A DNA stretch of 64,000 bases from Pseudomonas sp. ANT_J12 (GCF_008370045.1 NZ_VOBN01000012.1:1-64000); one strand, 5' to 3'; shown: positions 17,685 to 27,370, counted from the first letter of the stretch. The notes: generated by a model from the sequence alone, not told the origin. Translations and numbers: made by a program.

Positions 17685-17761
17685 AGTCGTACTCCAACAA
17701 GATAAGGTTCAGCCTGTGGAAAACTCTAAACTGACACGCCTGCCCGCAACCTGACAGGCAG

Positions 17762-17778
17762 ATTACAACTTTGTCAGG
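17762..17778. promoter_or_regulatory. CopR-binding box in the shared cupredoxin/copRS promoter
   Basis: ATTACAACTTTGTCAGG, which reads CCTGACAAAGTTGTAAT on the other strand, fits the TGACAnnnTTGTAAT-type Cop box known for pseudomonad CopR. It lies 62 bases before copR and 78 bases before the cupredoxin gene. A second ACCTGACAGG lies just to its left. Confidence 0.7.
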
Positions 17779-17839
17779 TTGGCCTGCATCGCTGCCACCC
17801 ACGGTATAAAGCGCTCGTTCCACTTAAACAGAGCTATCC

Positions 17840-18520
17840 ATGAAACTGCTGATCGTCGAAGACCAGGCCAAAACCGGCCACTACCTGCGCCAGGGCCTGA
17901 CCGAGGCCGGTTTCACCACCGAACTGGTGGCCGACGGCAGCACCGGCCAGCAATTGGCGCTGACCGGCGATTACGCCTTGCTGATCCTCGATGTCATGTT
18001 GCCCGGCCGCGATGGCTGGCAGATTCTGCAAGCGGTGCGCGGCGCTGGCCTCGACACCCCGGTACTTTTTCTGACCGCCCGAGACGCGGTGGAGGACAGG
18101 GTTCACGGCCTGGAACTGGGTGCCGACGACTACCTGGTCAAGCCCTTCGCGTTTTCCGAACTGCTGGCCCGGGTCCGCAGCCTGTTACGTCGCGGCAGCG
18201 CCACGCCTCAGGAAACAACCCTGCAATTGGCCGACCTGCGCCTGGACCTGATCCGCCGCCGGGTCGAACGCAACGGTCAGCGCGTCGACTTGACCGCCAA
18301 GGAATTCGCCCTGCTGGAAATGCTCCTGCGCCGCCAGGGTGAAGTGCTGCCCAAGTCGCTGATCGCCTCCCAGGTGTGGGACATGAATTTCGACAGCGAC
18401 ACCAATGTCATCGAAGTGGCGATCCGCCGTCTGCGCCTGAAGATCGACGACGACTTCCCCAACAAGCTGATCCACACCGTGCGCGGCATGGGTTATGTGC
18501 TTGAAGAGCGCGACGCCTGA
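17840..18520 (+). CDS. copR: Heavy-metal response regulator (CopR/CusR type)
   Basis: A 226-residue OmpR-family regulator. The receiver domain has phospho-acceptor Asp51 in LLILDVMLPGRDG and the DYLVKPFAFSELLAR segment typical of the heavy-metal subgroup. The winged-helix DNA-binding domain covers about 125-223. It is followed by copS with a TGATG overlap. The divergent cupredoxin gene and the Cop box support a copper role. Confidence 0.93.
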   Translation: MKLLIVEDQAKTGHYLRQGLTEAGFTTELVADGSTGQQLALTGDYALLILDVMLPGRDGWQILQAVRGAGLDTPVLFLTARDAVEDRVHGLELGADDYLVKPFAFSELLARVRSLLRRGSATPQETTLQLADLRLDLIRRRVERNGQRVDLTAKEFALLEMLLRRQGEVLPKSLIASQVWDMNFDSDTNVIEVAIRRLRLKIDDDFPNKLIHTVRGMGYVLEERDA

Positions 18521-19869
18521 TGCGCCGACTGTCCCTGAGTAATCGCCTGGCTCTGCTGTTTGCCGCCTGCACCGCCGTGGTTTCGTTGTTCGCCGGGGTG
18601 TTGTTCAGCCGCGCCAGCGAAGCGCACTTTATCGAGCTCGATCAGCAGTTGCTGGACGGGAAGTTGATTGGCCTGCGCCGGGCGCTGCACGACATTCAGT
18701 CCAGTGAAAGCGAAGTCAAACTGCAGGATGAGCTGAGCCGACAGGCTGATTTGTCGCTGCGCATTACTGGCAGCGATGGCCAGCGCTGGTATGACAGTTC
18801 GGCGCGCCTGCCCGAAAAGCTGCCGCAAAAACCGGGCTTGTCGACCGTAAACGATGACGGCACCGACTATCGCGTCCTGAACGCCCCGCTGTTTCTCGAC
18901 AAACCCGACTCGCCACAACTGACGTTGCTGCTGGACATCACCCATCACCAACACTTCCTGCAACGCATGCAACGCTTGATCTGGCTGACCGTCGGCCTCT
19001 CGGCCCTGGCCACGGCCCTGCTCGGGGCCTGGGCGGCGCGTAGCGGTTTACGTCCCTTGCGACGCATGAGTGCGGTGGCCAGCGGGGTGTCGGCGCATTC
19101 GCTCAATGCACGGCTACCGGAGGAGAACATGCCGCCGGAACTGGCGGAAATGGCCCACAACTTTAACGCCATGTTCGGACGGCTCGACGACTCTTTTCAA
19201 CGGCTCTCGGCCTTCTCTGCCGACATCGCCCATGAACTGCGCACGCCGCTGTCGAACCTGCTGACCCACACCCAAGTCACCCTCACCCGCCCACGCCCCA
19301 TCGAGGATTACCGCGAAGCGCTGCACAGCAACCTCGAAGAACTGCAATGGATGGCCCAACTGGTCAACGACATGCTGTACCTGGCCAAGGCTGACCATGG
19401 GTTGCTGATGCCCAAGCGCGAACCGCTGGAACTGGCGGAGGAAGTGGATCTGTTGCTGGAGTTTTTCGCGCCGCTGGCCGAGGACGCGCAAGTGACGCTG
19501 ACCCGCGATGGCCGTGCAGGCATGGAAGGTGACCGCAGCATGTTGCGGCGGGCACTGTCCAATCTGCTGGACAATGCGTTGCGGTTTACCCCGGCCGACG
19601 GTGAAGTTCGGGTGCGGATTGTTGATCAGCCTAAAGGGTTGAGCCTGACGGTTGAGAACAGCGGCGACGGGATTGCTGAGGCGTTGCTGCCGCGCCTGTT
19701 TGACCGTTTCTATCGAGCGGATCCGGCGCGTCAGGAAGGCAGTAGTGAACATGCAGGATTGGGTTTGGCGATTACCCAGTCGATCATCCGTGCCCATGGC
19801 GGGCAGATTCGTTGCGAATCAGGTCAAGGATGGACGAGGTTTGTGATTGAGTTGCCAAGGGGCGATTGA
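18520..19869 (+). CDS. copS: Heavy-metal sensor histidine kinase (CopS/CusS type)
   Basis: A 449-residue membrane sensor kinase: first helix about 9-30, a periplasmic sensing domain (about 31-150) with the His pair at 142-143 near the membrane, second helix about 152-172, HAMP, and a HisKA domain with phospho-His238 in SADIAHELRTPLSN. A GHKL ATPase follows (NLLDNALRF, FDRFYRADPAR, GLGLAI). The start overlaps the copR stop by one base. Confidence 0.93.
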   Translation: MRRLSLSNRLALLFAACTAVVSLFAGVLFSRASEAHFIELDQQLLDGKLIGLRRALHDIQSSESEVKLQDELSRQADLSLRITGSDGQRWYDSSARLPEKLPQKPGLSTVNDDGTDYRVLNAPLFLDKPDSPQLTLLLDITHHQHFLQRMQRLIWLTVGLSALATALLGAWAARSGLRPLRRMSAVASGVSAHSLNARLPEENMPPELAEMAHNFNAMFGRLDDSFQRLSAFSADIAHELRTPLSNLLTHTQVTLTRPRPIEDYREALHSNLEELQWMAQLVNDMLYLAKADHGLLMPKREPLELAEEVDLLLEFFAPLAEDAQVTLTRDGRAGMEGDRSMLRRALSNLLDNALRFTPADGEVRVRIVDQPKGLSLTVENSGDGIAEALLPRLFDRFYRADPARQEGSSEHAGLGLAITQSIIRAHGGQIRCESGQGWTRFVIELPRGD

Positions 19870-19888
19870 GGTCGGCAGGTCCGGCCTC

Positions 19889-19979
19889 TTCGCGGGCAAG
19901 CCTCGCTCCTACAGGGATTGCGTCGAACACAAATAATGGATCGACATCAAACCTGTAGGAGCGAGGCTTGCCCGCGAAA
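19889..19979. repeat. REPIN: two inverted REP elements
   Basis: Inverted copies at 19889-19916 (CGCGGGCAAGCCTCGCTCC) and 19952-19979 are separated by 35 bases. The pair can form a long hairpin and lies between the convergent copS and lolE genes, where it may also stabilise or end transcripts. Confidence 0.85.
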
Positions 19980-19992
19980 GCGATTTCAGCAC

Positions 19993-21237
19993 TTACGAAT
20001 ACCGCAACGCGTGAGCCGGCTCAATCTTCGCCGCCCGCCAGGCAGGGTAAACGGTGGCGAGGAAGCTCAGGATGAACCCCGCCGAGCAGATCAACAACAC
20101 ATCCCCGCCCTGCAATTCCGAAGGCAGGTTGCTGACGAAGTACACGTCCGAACTGAAGATGTGCTGCCCGCTGACGCGCTCCAGCCAACCCACCAGTTCA
20201 CTGACGTTCAACGCCGCAATCACCCCCAGCACACCGCCGATCAAGGTGCCGACGATGCCGATCACCGTGCCCTGGACCATGAAGATCGCCATGATCTGCC
20301 GTGGCGTGGCGCCGATGGTGCGCAGGATCGCAATGTCCGCGCCCTTGTCGTTCACCACCATGATCAGGGTTGCAATGATGTTGAACGCCGCCACCGCGAC
20401 GATCATCAGCAACAGCAGGCCGATCATGGTTTTTTCCATTTTCATCGCGCTGAACAGACTGCCCTGGGTGTGGGTCCAGTCGTCAGCCTTGTACGCCGTG
20501 CCCAGGCCATTGGCGATGTCGTTCGACACCTTGGGCGCCGCGTACAGATCCTTGACCGCCAGGCGCACGCTCTGCACCTGATTCGGCTGCCAATGCTGCA
20601 TTTGCGCGGCATCGGCCATGTGAATCAGCGCCATCGAACCGTCGAGCTCGGCGCCAACCTTGAACACACCGACCACGTTCAGCCGCTGCATGCGCGGGGT
20701 GATGCCCCCCGGTGCGGTGCTGACTTCCGGCACGATCAAGGTGAGTTTGTCGCCGACGTTCAAGCGAAAGCGCCGCGCCGTGATCTCGCCGACCACTACA
20801 CCGAACTCGCCAGGCTTCAAGGCATCAAGACGCCCCTGGACGATGTGCTGGGCGACGATGGAGACCTTGCCTTCCTGCGCCGGGTCGATGCCGCTGATCT
20901 GGATCGGCTGCATCGCGCCCTTATAAGAGAGCATGCCTTCCATCTCGGTGAATGGCACGGCGGCGGTCACTTCGGGATTTTTCATCGCGGCGGCGGCCAC
21001 CGGCTGCCAATCGTCGATCGGGTTCACGCCGACGATGGTCGCGTGGGGCACCATGCCGAGGATGCGCGAGCTCATTTCGCGCTGGAAACCGTTCATCACC
21101 GAGAGCACCACGATCATCGCCAGCACGCCCAGGGCGAGGCCGATCATCGAGGTCATCGAGATGAAGGAAACAAAGCGATTGCGGCGCTTGGCGCGGGTAT
21201 AGCGCGCGCCGATAAAGATCGATAACGGTCTGAACAT
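19993..21237 (-). CDS. lolE: Lipoprotein-releasing ABC transporter permease LolE
   Basis: A 414-residue MacB/FtsX-type permease with four membrane helices: one near the N-terminus and three in the C-terminal third. A large periplasmic domain lies in between. It begins MFRPLSIFIGARYTRAKRRN. With LolC and LolD it extracts lipoproteins from the inner membrane and passes them to LolA. It is third in the operon, about 65 bases after lolD; that gap contains a GC hairpin. It is a clear paralogue of the 416-residue first gene. The C/E naming follows order. Confidence 0.93.
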   Translation of the reverse strand: MFRPLSIFIGARYTRAKRRNRFVSFISMTSMIGLALGVLAMIVVLSVMNGFQREMSSRILGMVPHATIVGVNPIDDWQPVAAAAMKNPEVTAAVPFTEMEGMLSYKGAMQPIQISGIDPAQEGKVSIVAQHIVQGRLDALKPGEFGVVVGEITARRFRLNVGDKLTLIVPEVSTAPGGITPRMQRLNVVGVFKVGAELDGSMALIHMADAAQMQHWQPNQVQSVRLAVKDLYAAPKVSNDIANGLGTAYKADDWTHTQGSLFSAMKMEKTMIGLLLLMIVAVAAFNIIATLIMVVNDKGADIAILRTIGATPRQIMAIFMVQGTVIGIVGTLIGGVLGVIAALNVSELVGWLERVSGQHIFSSDVYFVSNLPSELQGGDVLLICSAGFILSFLATVYPAWRAAKIEPAHALRYS

Positions 21238-21302
21238 TCGCTGGGCACCGTATAAAAATAAAAGACCCGACGGGCTTTTCAGCCGCGCCGGGTTTCGGTC
21301 AA

Positions 21303-22001
21303 TCAGATGGGCGTCAGGCAACCTTCCTGCAAATGCAGGACGCGATCCATCTGGCGAGCCAGGTTCATATCGTGGGTCACCACCAGGAACGCGGTGCGCA
21401 TCGAGGTGCTGAGTTCCAGCATCAAGTCCTGAATGCCTTGCGCTGTGTGGGAGTCCAGGTTGCCGGTCGGCTCATCGAGCATCACCAGCCCCGGGTTGTT
21501 CACCAGGGCGCGGGCGATGGCCACACGCTGACGCTCACCACCGGACAGTTCCGACGGCTTGTGCTGCAAGCGATGCCCCAGCCCTACCCGCTCCAGCAAC
21601 GCGGTGGCACGCTGACGCGCCTCCGGGATCGCGGTCTTGCCGATCAGCAGCGGCATGCAGACGTTTTCCAGGGCGGTGAATTCCGGCAGCAAGTGGTGGA
21701 ACTGGTACACGAACCCGAGGGAACGGTTACGCAGCAACCCGCGATTCTTCTCGCTCAGTGCCGAGAGCTCTTCGCCGTCGAGCCAGACGCTGCCCTTGGT
21801 CGGCGTATCGAGACCGCCCAACAGGTTGAGCAAGGTACTTTTGCCCGAACCCGAAGTGCCGACAATCGCCACGCGCTCACCCGGATGCAGTTCCAGTTGC
21901 AGACCGGCCAGCACCTCTACCGACTCCGGGCCTTCCTCGTAGGATTTGCCCAGGTTGCGACAGCTCAAGATTGCTTTTTCACTCATGCCCGACTCACTCA
22001 T
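21303..22001 (-). CDS. lolD: Lipoprotein-releasing ABC transporter ATPase LolD
   Basis: A 232-residue ABC ATPase with Walker A GTSGSGKST, signature LSGGERQR and Walker B LVMLDEPTGNLD. The start at 22001 is favoured by GGAGG upstream; a second ATG at 21986 would give the more usual 227 residues. The gene overlaps the end of lolC by eight bases, so translation is probably coupled. Confidence 0.95.
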   Translation of the reverse strand: MSESGMSEKAILSCRNLGKSYEEGPESVEVLAGLQLELHPGERVAIVGTSGSGKSTLLNLLGGLDTPTKGSVWLDGEELSALSEKNRGLLRNRSLGFVYQFHHLLPEFTALENVCMPLLIGKTAIPEARQRATALLERVGLGHRLQHKPSELSGGERQRVAIARALVNNPGLVMLDEPTGNLDSHTAQGIQDLMLELSTSMRTAFLVVTHDMNLARQMDRVLHLQEGCLTPI

Positions 22002-23244
22002 AACGTAGCGCCTCCGCAGGCTGGGTGCGCGCGGCACGCCAGGCTGGATACAGGGTGGCGAGGAAACTCAGTACCAACGCAGCGGCGCAGACCATCAACA
22101 CATCCTGGCTCTGCACTTGCGACGGCAGGTAATCAATGAAATACACGTCGGCGTTGAGGAATTTATGCCCGATCAGGCCTTCCAGCGCCGAGATCGCGGC
22201 GCTGACGTTCAGCGCGGCGAAGATCCCGACCACGGCGCCGATCAGCGTTCCGATCACACCAATGACCGTGCCCTGGACCATGAAGATCGCCATGATCTGC
22301 CCCGGCGTGGAGCCCAGGGTGCGCAGGATAGCGATGTCGCCTTTCTTGTCATTCACCACCATCACCAGCGTGGAGATGATGTTGAAAGCCGCGACGGCAA
22401 CGATCAGCAGCAACAGCAGACCGATCATGGCTTTTTCCATGCGGATCGCCTGATACAGGTTGCCGTGGGTGCGGGTCCAGTCGCGGGCGTAGTAATGGTC
22501 TTCGCCGAGTTGCTGGGCCAGGGTCCACGCCACGCGCGGTGCCTGGAACAGGTCATCAAACTTCAGGCGGATGCCCTGGACCTGATCCGGCTTCCAGCGA
22601 TGCAGCCTGGCCAGGTCCTGCAGGTTGGTCACGCCCAGGTAGCCATCCAGCTCACCGGCGCCGACATGGAAGATGCCGACCACGGTAAAGCGTTTCATGC
22701 GCGGGAACATCCCGGCCGGGGTTACGGTGACTTCCGGTGCGACGAAGGTCAGCTTGTCGCCGATGGCCGCGCCGAGCTTGGCCGCCGCCTTGTCGCCAAT
22801 GACGATGCCGAAGCTGCCGGGGGCCAGGTCGTCGAGCTTGCCCTGCTGCATGAAGTTATCAATGATCGAGACCTGCCGCTCCAGCGCCGGGTCAATGCCA
22901 TTGAGCAGCACCTTGGACACCTTGCCATTGTTGGTCAGCAGCCCCTGCATCTGGGTGAACGGCGCAACGGCCGTCACCTGCGGGTTCTGCTTGACCTTGG
23001 TGGCCAGGCTTTGCCAGTCGCTGATCGCTTCACCGGACTCGATGGTCGCGTGGGGCACCATGCCCAGCACGCGGGTGCGCATCTCATGATCGAAACCGTT
23101 CATGACCGACAGCACGACGATCATCACGACCACGCCAAGGGCGAGCCCGATCATCGAAGTCAGGGAAATGAACGACACAAAATGATTGCGACGCTTTGCA
23201 CGGGTATAACGCGTGCCAATAAATACGAAGAGAGGTCTGAACAT
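21994..23244 (-). CDS. lolC: Lipoprotein-releasing ABC transporter permease LolC
   Basis: A 416-residue permease beginning MFRPLFVFIGTRYTRAKRRNH, the hallmark of LolC/E. It has four predicted helices and a large periplasmic domain containing PFTQMQGLL. It is first in the lolCDE operon and divergent from the PilZ gene, with 94 bases between the two. Confidence 0.94.
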   Translation of the reverse strand: MFRPLFVFIGTRYTRAKRRNHFVSFISLTSMIGLALGVVVMIVVLSVMNGFDHEMRTRVLGMVPHATIESGEAISDWQSLATKVKQNPQVTAVAPFTQMQGLLTNNGKVSKVLLNGIDPALERQVSIIDNFMQQGKLDDLAPGSFGIVIGDKAAAKLGAAIGDKLTFVAPEVTVTPAGMFPRMKRFTVVGIFHVGAGELDGYLGVTNLQDLARLHRWKPDQVQGIRLKFDDLFQAPRVAWTLAQQLGEDHYYARDWTRTHGNLYQAIRMEKAMIGLLLLLIVAVAAFNIISTLVMVVNDKKGDIAILRTLGSTPGQIMAIFMVQGTVIGVIGTLIGAVVGIFAALNVSAAISALEGLIGHKFLNADVYFIDYLPSQVQSQDVLMVCAAALVLSFLATLYPAWRAARTQPAEALRYE

Positions 23245-23338
23245 GTCGGGGCTTGTTCGGAGGGAAAAGGAACGTCCTTGTGGCGGGGGTCGATAACCAG
23301 CTTTACACTCAGACCACCGCCGCTACCATGGGTTCGCC

Positions 23339-23920
23339 ATGTCGACATTAGATGAAGAAGATCGCCGCGAATACTACCGTATCGAGGACACGATCGCACT
23401 GGAAATTCGGACCCTGTCTGCTCCCGAAGCCGCAGGCCAGGAAGTGTTGCAGGATGCTTCCCCCCTCTTCAACTTGCTCAGTGAACTGCACCTGAGCGAA
23501 TTCGAGTCGCAGCACCTGTTGCGCCAGATCAGTGAGCGCGACCGGGCGATTGCTGCCTTCTTGAAATCCCAGAACAAACGCATCGACCTGCTCAGCCAGG
23601 TGGTCGCCCTGACCGTGCTCGGGCACATCGGCGACCCGCAACCGGTGATCATCTCCGAAGGCGGCATCGACTTTCAGCATCCGACCCCCATTGCCGTCGG
23701 CGCGCACCTGTCGGTCAAACTGGTGCTGATGCCGCAAGCGCTGGGCCTGTTGCTGCGGGCCAGGGTCACCCATTGCGACCGCAAGGGCGACGGCTACGAC
23801 GTCGGCACCGAGTTCGAGTACCCGACCGATGCCCAGCGCCAATTGCTCGCCCGCTACATCTTGCAAAAGCAGGCCCAGGAACGACGTCTGGCCCGCGAAC
23901 AAAACGAATCAGGCATTTAA
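23339..23920 (+). CDS. PilZ-domain protein with an imperfect c-di-GMP motif
   Basis: A 193-residue protein. The RxxxR motif is present near the N-terminus (Arg10 and Arg14 in RREYYR), but the second motif reads IISEGG instead of D/N-x-S-x-x-G, so its first acidic/amide position is Ile. About 85 residues of helical sequence lie between the two parts, as in YcgR-like proteins with an inserted segment. c-di-GMP binding is therefore uncertain. A close relative occupies the same place beside lolCDE in P. aeruginosa. No strong ribosome site precedes the ATG. Confidence 0.82.
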   Translation: MSTLDEEDRREYYRIEDTIALEIRTLSAPEAAGQEVLQDASPLFNLLSELHLSEFESQHLLRQISERDRAIAAFLKSQNKRIDLLSQVVALTVLGHIGDPQPVIISEGGIDFQHPTPIAVGAHLSVKLVLMPQALGLLLRARVTHCDRKGDGYDVGTEFEYPTDAQRQLLARYILQKQAQERRLAREQNESGI

Positions 23921-23933
23921 TTAAGGAAGAACC

Positions 23934-24656
23934 GTGACCCTCATCTACGGCCATCGCGGCGCCAAAGGCGAAGCACCGGAAAACACCCTGACCAGTTTTC
24001 AGGAATGTCTCAAGCACGGCGTGCGCCGTTGCGAACTGGATCTGCACCTGTCCATGGACGGCGAGTTGATGGTCATCCACGACCCGACACTCAAGCGCAC
24101 CACCGACCGCCGCGGCAAAGTGGTCGAGCATACCGCTAAGGATCTGGTGACCTACGACGCGCGCAAGGGCGGCCCGGGCTGGATCAAGCCGTGCCCGATT
24201 CCAACGCTGGAAGAGCTGTTCGAGAAATGCGATTTCGAGCACTGGCAACTGGAAGTCAAAAGCGCTTCACGCACCCGCGCCGCGACTACGGTGCTGGCGA
24301 TTCGGGAAATGGCGGTGCGTCACGGCCTGCTGGAAAAGGTGACCATCACCTCCAGTTCCCGCGAAGTATTGAAGGCCGCGCTGGACCTGGTGCCGGATGT
24401 GTCTCGCGGATTGGTCGCCGAGTACGCCTGGCTCGACCCGTTGAAAGTCGCGCAAAGCTATGGCTGTGAGATTCTGGCGCTGAACTGGACCCTGTGTACG
24501 CCGGAACGCCTGCAGAAGGCGCAGCGTCAGGGGCTGCATGTGTCGGTATGGACAGTCAACGAGCCCGCGCTGATGCGCAGACTCGCCGACTTCGGCGTTG
24601 ACAGCCTGATTACAGACTTTCCCGGTTTGGCCACTGCCACCCTCGAGAATTGCTGA
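23934..24656 (+). CDS. Glycerophosphodiester phosphodiesterase
   Basis: A 240-residue GDPD-family enzyme cleaving glycerophosphodiesters to glycerol-3-phosphate and an alcohol. The family start GHRGAKGEAPENTLTSF is present, with the catalytic His pair in GHRG and VIHDPTLKRTT and metal ligands in CELDLHLSMDG. There is no signal peptide, so it is cytoplasmic (UgpQ-like). The GTG start follows TAAGGAAG, 13 bases after the PilZ stop, so the two are likely co-transcribed. Confidence 0.93.
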   Translation: MTLIYGHRGAKGEAPENTLTSFQECLKHGVRRCELDLHLSMDGELMVIHDPTLKRTTDRRGKVVEHTAKDLVTYDARKGGPGWIKPCPIPTLEELFEKCDFEHWQLEVKSASRTRAATTVLAIREMAVRHGLLEKVTITSSSREVLKAALDLVPDVSRGLVAEYAWLDPLKVAQSYGCEILALNWTLCTPERLQKAQRQGLHVSVWTVNEPALMRRLADFGVDSLITDFPGLATATLENC

Positions 24657-24698
24657 AATCGGTCTCCCCGGCCGGCTCAGGCCACCGGCCGGAGCCGC

Positions 24699-26093
24699 TC
24701 AAAAAAGCCGGTTGAGGCCATCGTATGCCGCTACCCGATAGGCTTCGGCCATGGTCGGGTAGTTGAACGTGGTGTTGACGAAGTACTTGAGGGTGTTCAG
24801 TTCGCCCGGCTGGCTCATGATCGCCTGGCCGATGTGAACAATCTCCGACGCCTGATAGCCGAAGCAGTGCACGCCCAGCACTTCCAGGGTTTCGCGGTGG
24901 AACAGGATCTTCAGCATGCCCTGGGGCTCGCCGGCGATCTGTGCCCGCGCCATGCTCTTGAAGAACGCCTTGCCCACTTCGTACGGCACTTTGGCCTGGG
25001 TCAGCTCTTGCTCGTTCTTGCCGATCGAGCTGATCTCCGGAATGGTGTAGATGCCGGTCGGCACGTCATTCACGAAACGCCAGCTGTTGTTATCGACGAT
25101 GCTGCCAGCGGCCGAGCGACCCTGGTCGTGAGCGGCACTGGCCAGGCTCGGCCAGCCGATCACGTCACCGGCACCGTAGATGTTCGGCACGCAGGTGCGG
25201 TAGGCCTCGTCCACTTCGATCTGACCACGGCTGTTGACCTTCACGCCGATGTTTTCCAGACCCAACTGGTCGGTATTACCGGTACGGCCGTTGCACCAGA
25301 GCAAGGCGTCGGCCTTGATCTTCTTGCCGGACTTGAGGTGCAGGATCACACCGTTGTCCACGCCTTCGACGCGGTCGTAGTCTTCGTTGTGGCGAACCGT
25401 GATGTTGTTGTTACTGAAGTGATAGCTCAGGGCCTGGGAAATTTCCGAGTCCAGGAAGCTCAGCAACTGACCACGGTTGTCCACCAGTTCAACCAGCACA
25501 CCCAGGCCACTAAAGATCGAGGCGTACTCGCAACCGATCACGCCCGCGCCGTAAACGATGAGTTTGCGCGGGGTGTGGCCGAGGCTGAGGATGGTGTCGC
25601 TATCGTAGATACGCGGGTGATGGAAATCGATGTCCGCCGGGCGATACGGACGCGAACCGGTGGCGATGATGATGTGCTTGGCGACAAGCTTTTCGACTAC
25701 ACCGTTGGCGCACACCACTTCGATGGTTTGCTCGTCGGCGAAGCTGCCGGTGCCGAAGAACACGTCGACGCGGTTACGGGCGTAGTAGCCGGTACGCGAA
25801 GTGACTTGTTTGGAAATGACTTTTTCTGCGCTTTTCAGCACGTCCGGAAACGAGAACCAACGCGGCTCACCAATGGCCCGGAACATCGGGTTGGTGTTGA
25901 ACTGCATGATCTGCCGGACCGAGTGACGCAATGCCTTGGACGGGATGGTACCCAAGTGGGTGCAGTTGCCGCCGACCTGGCGACGGCTGTCGACCATGGC
26001 CACCTTGCGTCCTGCTTTGGCGGCGTTCATTGCCGCACCTTCTCCTGCCGGGCCGGAACCCAGCACCACCACGTCGTAGTTGTAGACAGCCAT
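24699..26093 (-). CDS. sthA: Soluble pyridine nucleotide transhydrogenase
   Basis: A 464-residue flavoprotein of the disulfide-oxidoreductase fold that balances NADPH and NADH. The FAD motif is VVVLGSGPAGEGAA (8-21). The second motif reads GGNCTHLGTIPSKAL, where Cys44 is kept but the partner position 49 is Thr, the mark of Sth rather than of a disulfide reductase. The NAD-binding segment is VYGAGVIGCEYASIF. Confidence 0.97.
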   Translation of the reverse strand: MAVYNYDVVVLGSGPAGEGAAMNAAKAGRKVAMVDSRRQVGGNCTHLGTIPSKALRHSVRQIMQFNTNPMFRAIGEPRWFSFPDVLKSAEKVISKQVTSRTGYYARNRVDVFFGTGSFADEQTIEVVCANGVVEKLVAKHIIIATGSRPYRPADIDFHHPRIYDSDTILSLGHTPRKLIVYGAGVIGCEYASIFSGLGVLVELVDNRGQLLSFLDSEISQALSYHFSNNNITVRHNEDYDRVEGVDNGVILHLKSGKKIKADALLWCNGRTGNTDQLGLENIGVKVNSRGQIEVDEAYRTCVPNIYGAGDVIGWPSLASAAHDQGRSAAGSIVDNNSWRFVNDVPTGIYTIPEISSIGKNEQELTQAKVPYEVGKAFFKSMARAQIAGEPQGMLKILFHRETLEVLGVHCFGYQASEIVHIGQAIMSQPGELNTLKYFVNTTFNYPTMAEAYRVAAYDGLNRLF

Positions 26094-26300
26094 GCGTACT
26101 CCTCAGAACAGGCCGCGGCGCCATCGGCACCTGCGGCTAAATCACGCCGATCTGCGGCGTGAAGGAACAATTTGGGGCCAGTGCAGAACCCGGACACAGT
26201 CTATAGAAGCGTCAACGCCGCGCACATTAACCCTTGGTCGCGTCGTAGGCTACTTTTGCCGGCGCTACAACGCCAGTCTTCAATGCTCGGATCGCCGCAA

Positions 26301-27359
26301 TCATTCGGTTTTGCCGCCACTCTGGCGCTCAAAAGCCTGATTGGCCCGTGTGACGAAACCTGTATCGGCACGAATCACAAAGAATGCACCAATGTTGTGT
26401 TTTTGCGCGTAGTCCCATCCACGTTCGGGGCCGAGAATCAGCAACAGCGTCGATAAGCCATCGGCCATCAGCGTTGAAGGATTAATGACCGTGACCGACG
26501 CCAGGTTGTGGGTAATCGGTGCACCCGTGCGGGCGTCGAAGGTGTGGGAATAGCGGTGGCCGTCTTGCTCGAAATAGTTGCGATAGTCGCCGGAAGTGGA
26601 CACGCCGTAGCCGTCGACATTGATGATGCGCTCGGCCACTTGCTGATTGGCCCGGGGCTCTTCCAGGGCAATTTTCCACGGTGAGCCATCGAGCTTTTTG
26701 CCGGCTGCCTTGAGTTCGCCGGTGACTTCGGCGAGGTAGTTATGGATGCCCATGCTTTCAAGTTTTGCGGCAATGGTGTCCACGGTGTAGCCGGCGGCGA
26801 TGCTGTTGAAATCGACCTCGACGGCGGTGTCCTTGCAGAGTTGGTCACCGTCGATGCGCAGGTGTGTGTGACCGACTCGTTGCATTGCGTGGGTGAGTGC
26901 TTCGGTACTCGGGACTTTTTCTTCACGAGCCTGTGGGCCGAACCCCCAGAGGTTCATCAGTGGTTCGACGGTCAGGTCGTAGGAGCCTTCGCTTTGCAGC
27001 GACAGTTGTTCGCCGACACGGACCAATTCGAGGATCGGCACGGGCATTGTCTGACAGCGATTGGCGGGCAGATCGTTGAAGCGCTCAATGTCCGAGTCAC
27101 TGCGGTAGGTGGACATTTGCCGGTCGACGTCGGCGAGGATCTTTTCGACTTCGACCTGTACTGCTTGCGGTGCGGGCAGTTCCTCGTTTCGAACGTACTT
27201 GATCGAATAGGTGCTGCCCATGGTCGGGCCACCGAAGCTTTCCATGGAATCACCGTTGCCGCAGCCGGACAGGGCAACGAACAGCGCCAGGACAAAACCC
27301 TTCCGTCTCAACAATCTCACTCCCCCTGACTCCCCTGGCACAACACCGAGGGTCGCCAT
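26301..27359 (-). CDS. apbE: FAD:protein FMN transferase, lipoprotein ApbE
   Basis: A 352-residue ApbE with a type II signal peptide (lipobox VALSGC, Cys33), so it is a periplasmic lipoprotein. Family motifs are FGGPTMGSTYSIKY, the DGYGVSTSGDYRNYF segment, and ADGLSTLLLILGPERG near the C-terminus. ApbE attaches FMN covalently to a Thr of targets such as NqrB/C or RnfD/G. In P. aeruginosa it follows nqrA-F, but no Nqr gene is present here. The ATG at 27359 follows GGGAGAG; that site abuts a REP element starting 12 bases upstream. Confidence 0.93.
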   Translation of the reverse strand: MATLGVVPGESGGVRLLRRKGFVLALFVALSGCGNGDSMESFGGPTMGSTYSIKYVRNEELPAPQAVQVEVEKILADVDRQMSTYRSDSDIERFNDLPANRCQTMPVPILELVRVGEQLSLQSEGSYDLTVEPLMNLWGFGPQAREEKVPSTEALTHAMQRVGHTHLRIDGDQLCKDTAVEVDFNSIAAGYTVDTIAAKLESMGIHNYLAEVTGELKAAGKKLDGSPWKIALEEPRANQQVAERIINVDGYGVSTSGDYRNYFEQDGHRYSHTFDARTGAPITHNLASVTVINPSTLMADGLSTLLLILGPERGWDYAQKHNIGAFFVIRADTGFVTRANQAFERQSGGKTE

Positions 27360-27370
27360 TATGCACTCTC

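Noticed and set aside
24660..24698. GC-rich inverted sequence between the glycerophosphodiesterase and sthA genes considered as a terminator
   Set aside because: The arms (CCGGCCGG and related) overlap in several ways and there is no T tract following a single stable stem, so I did not list it.
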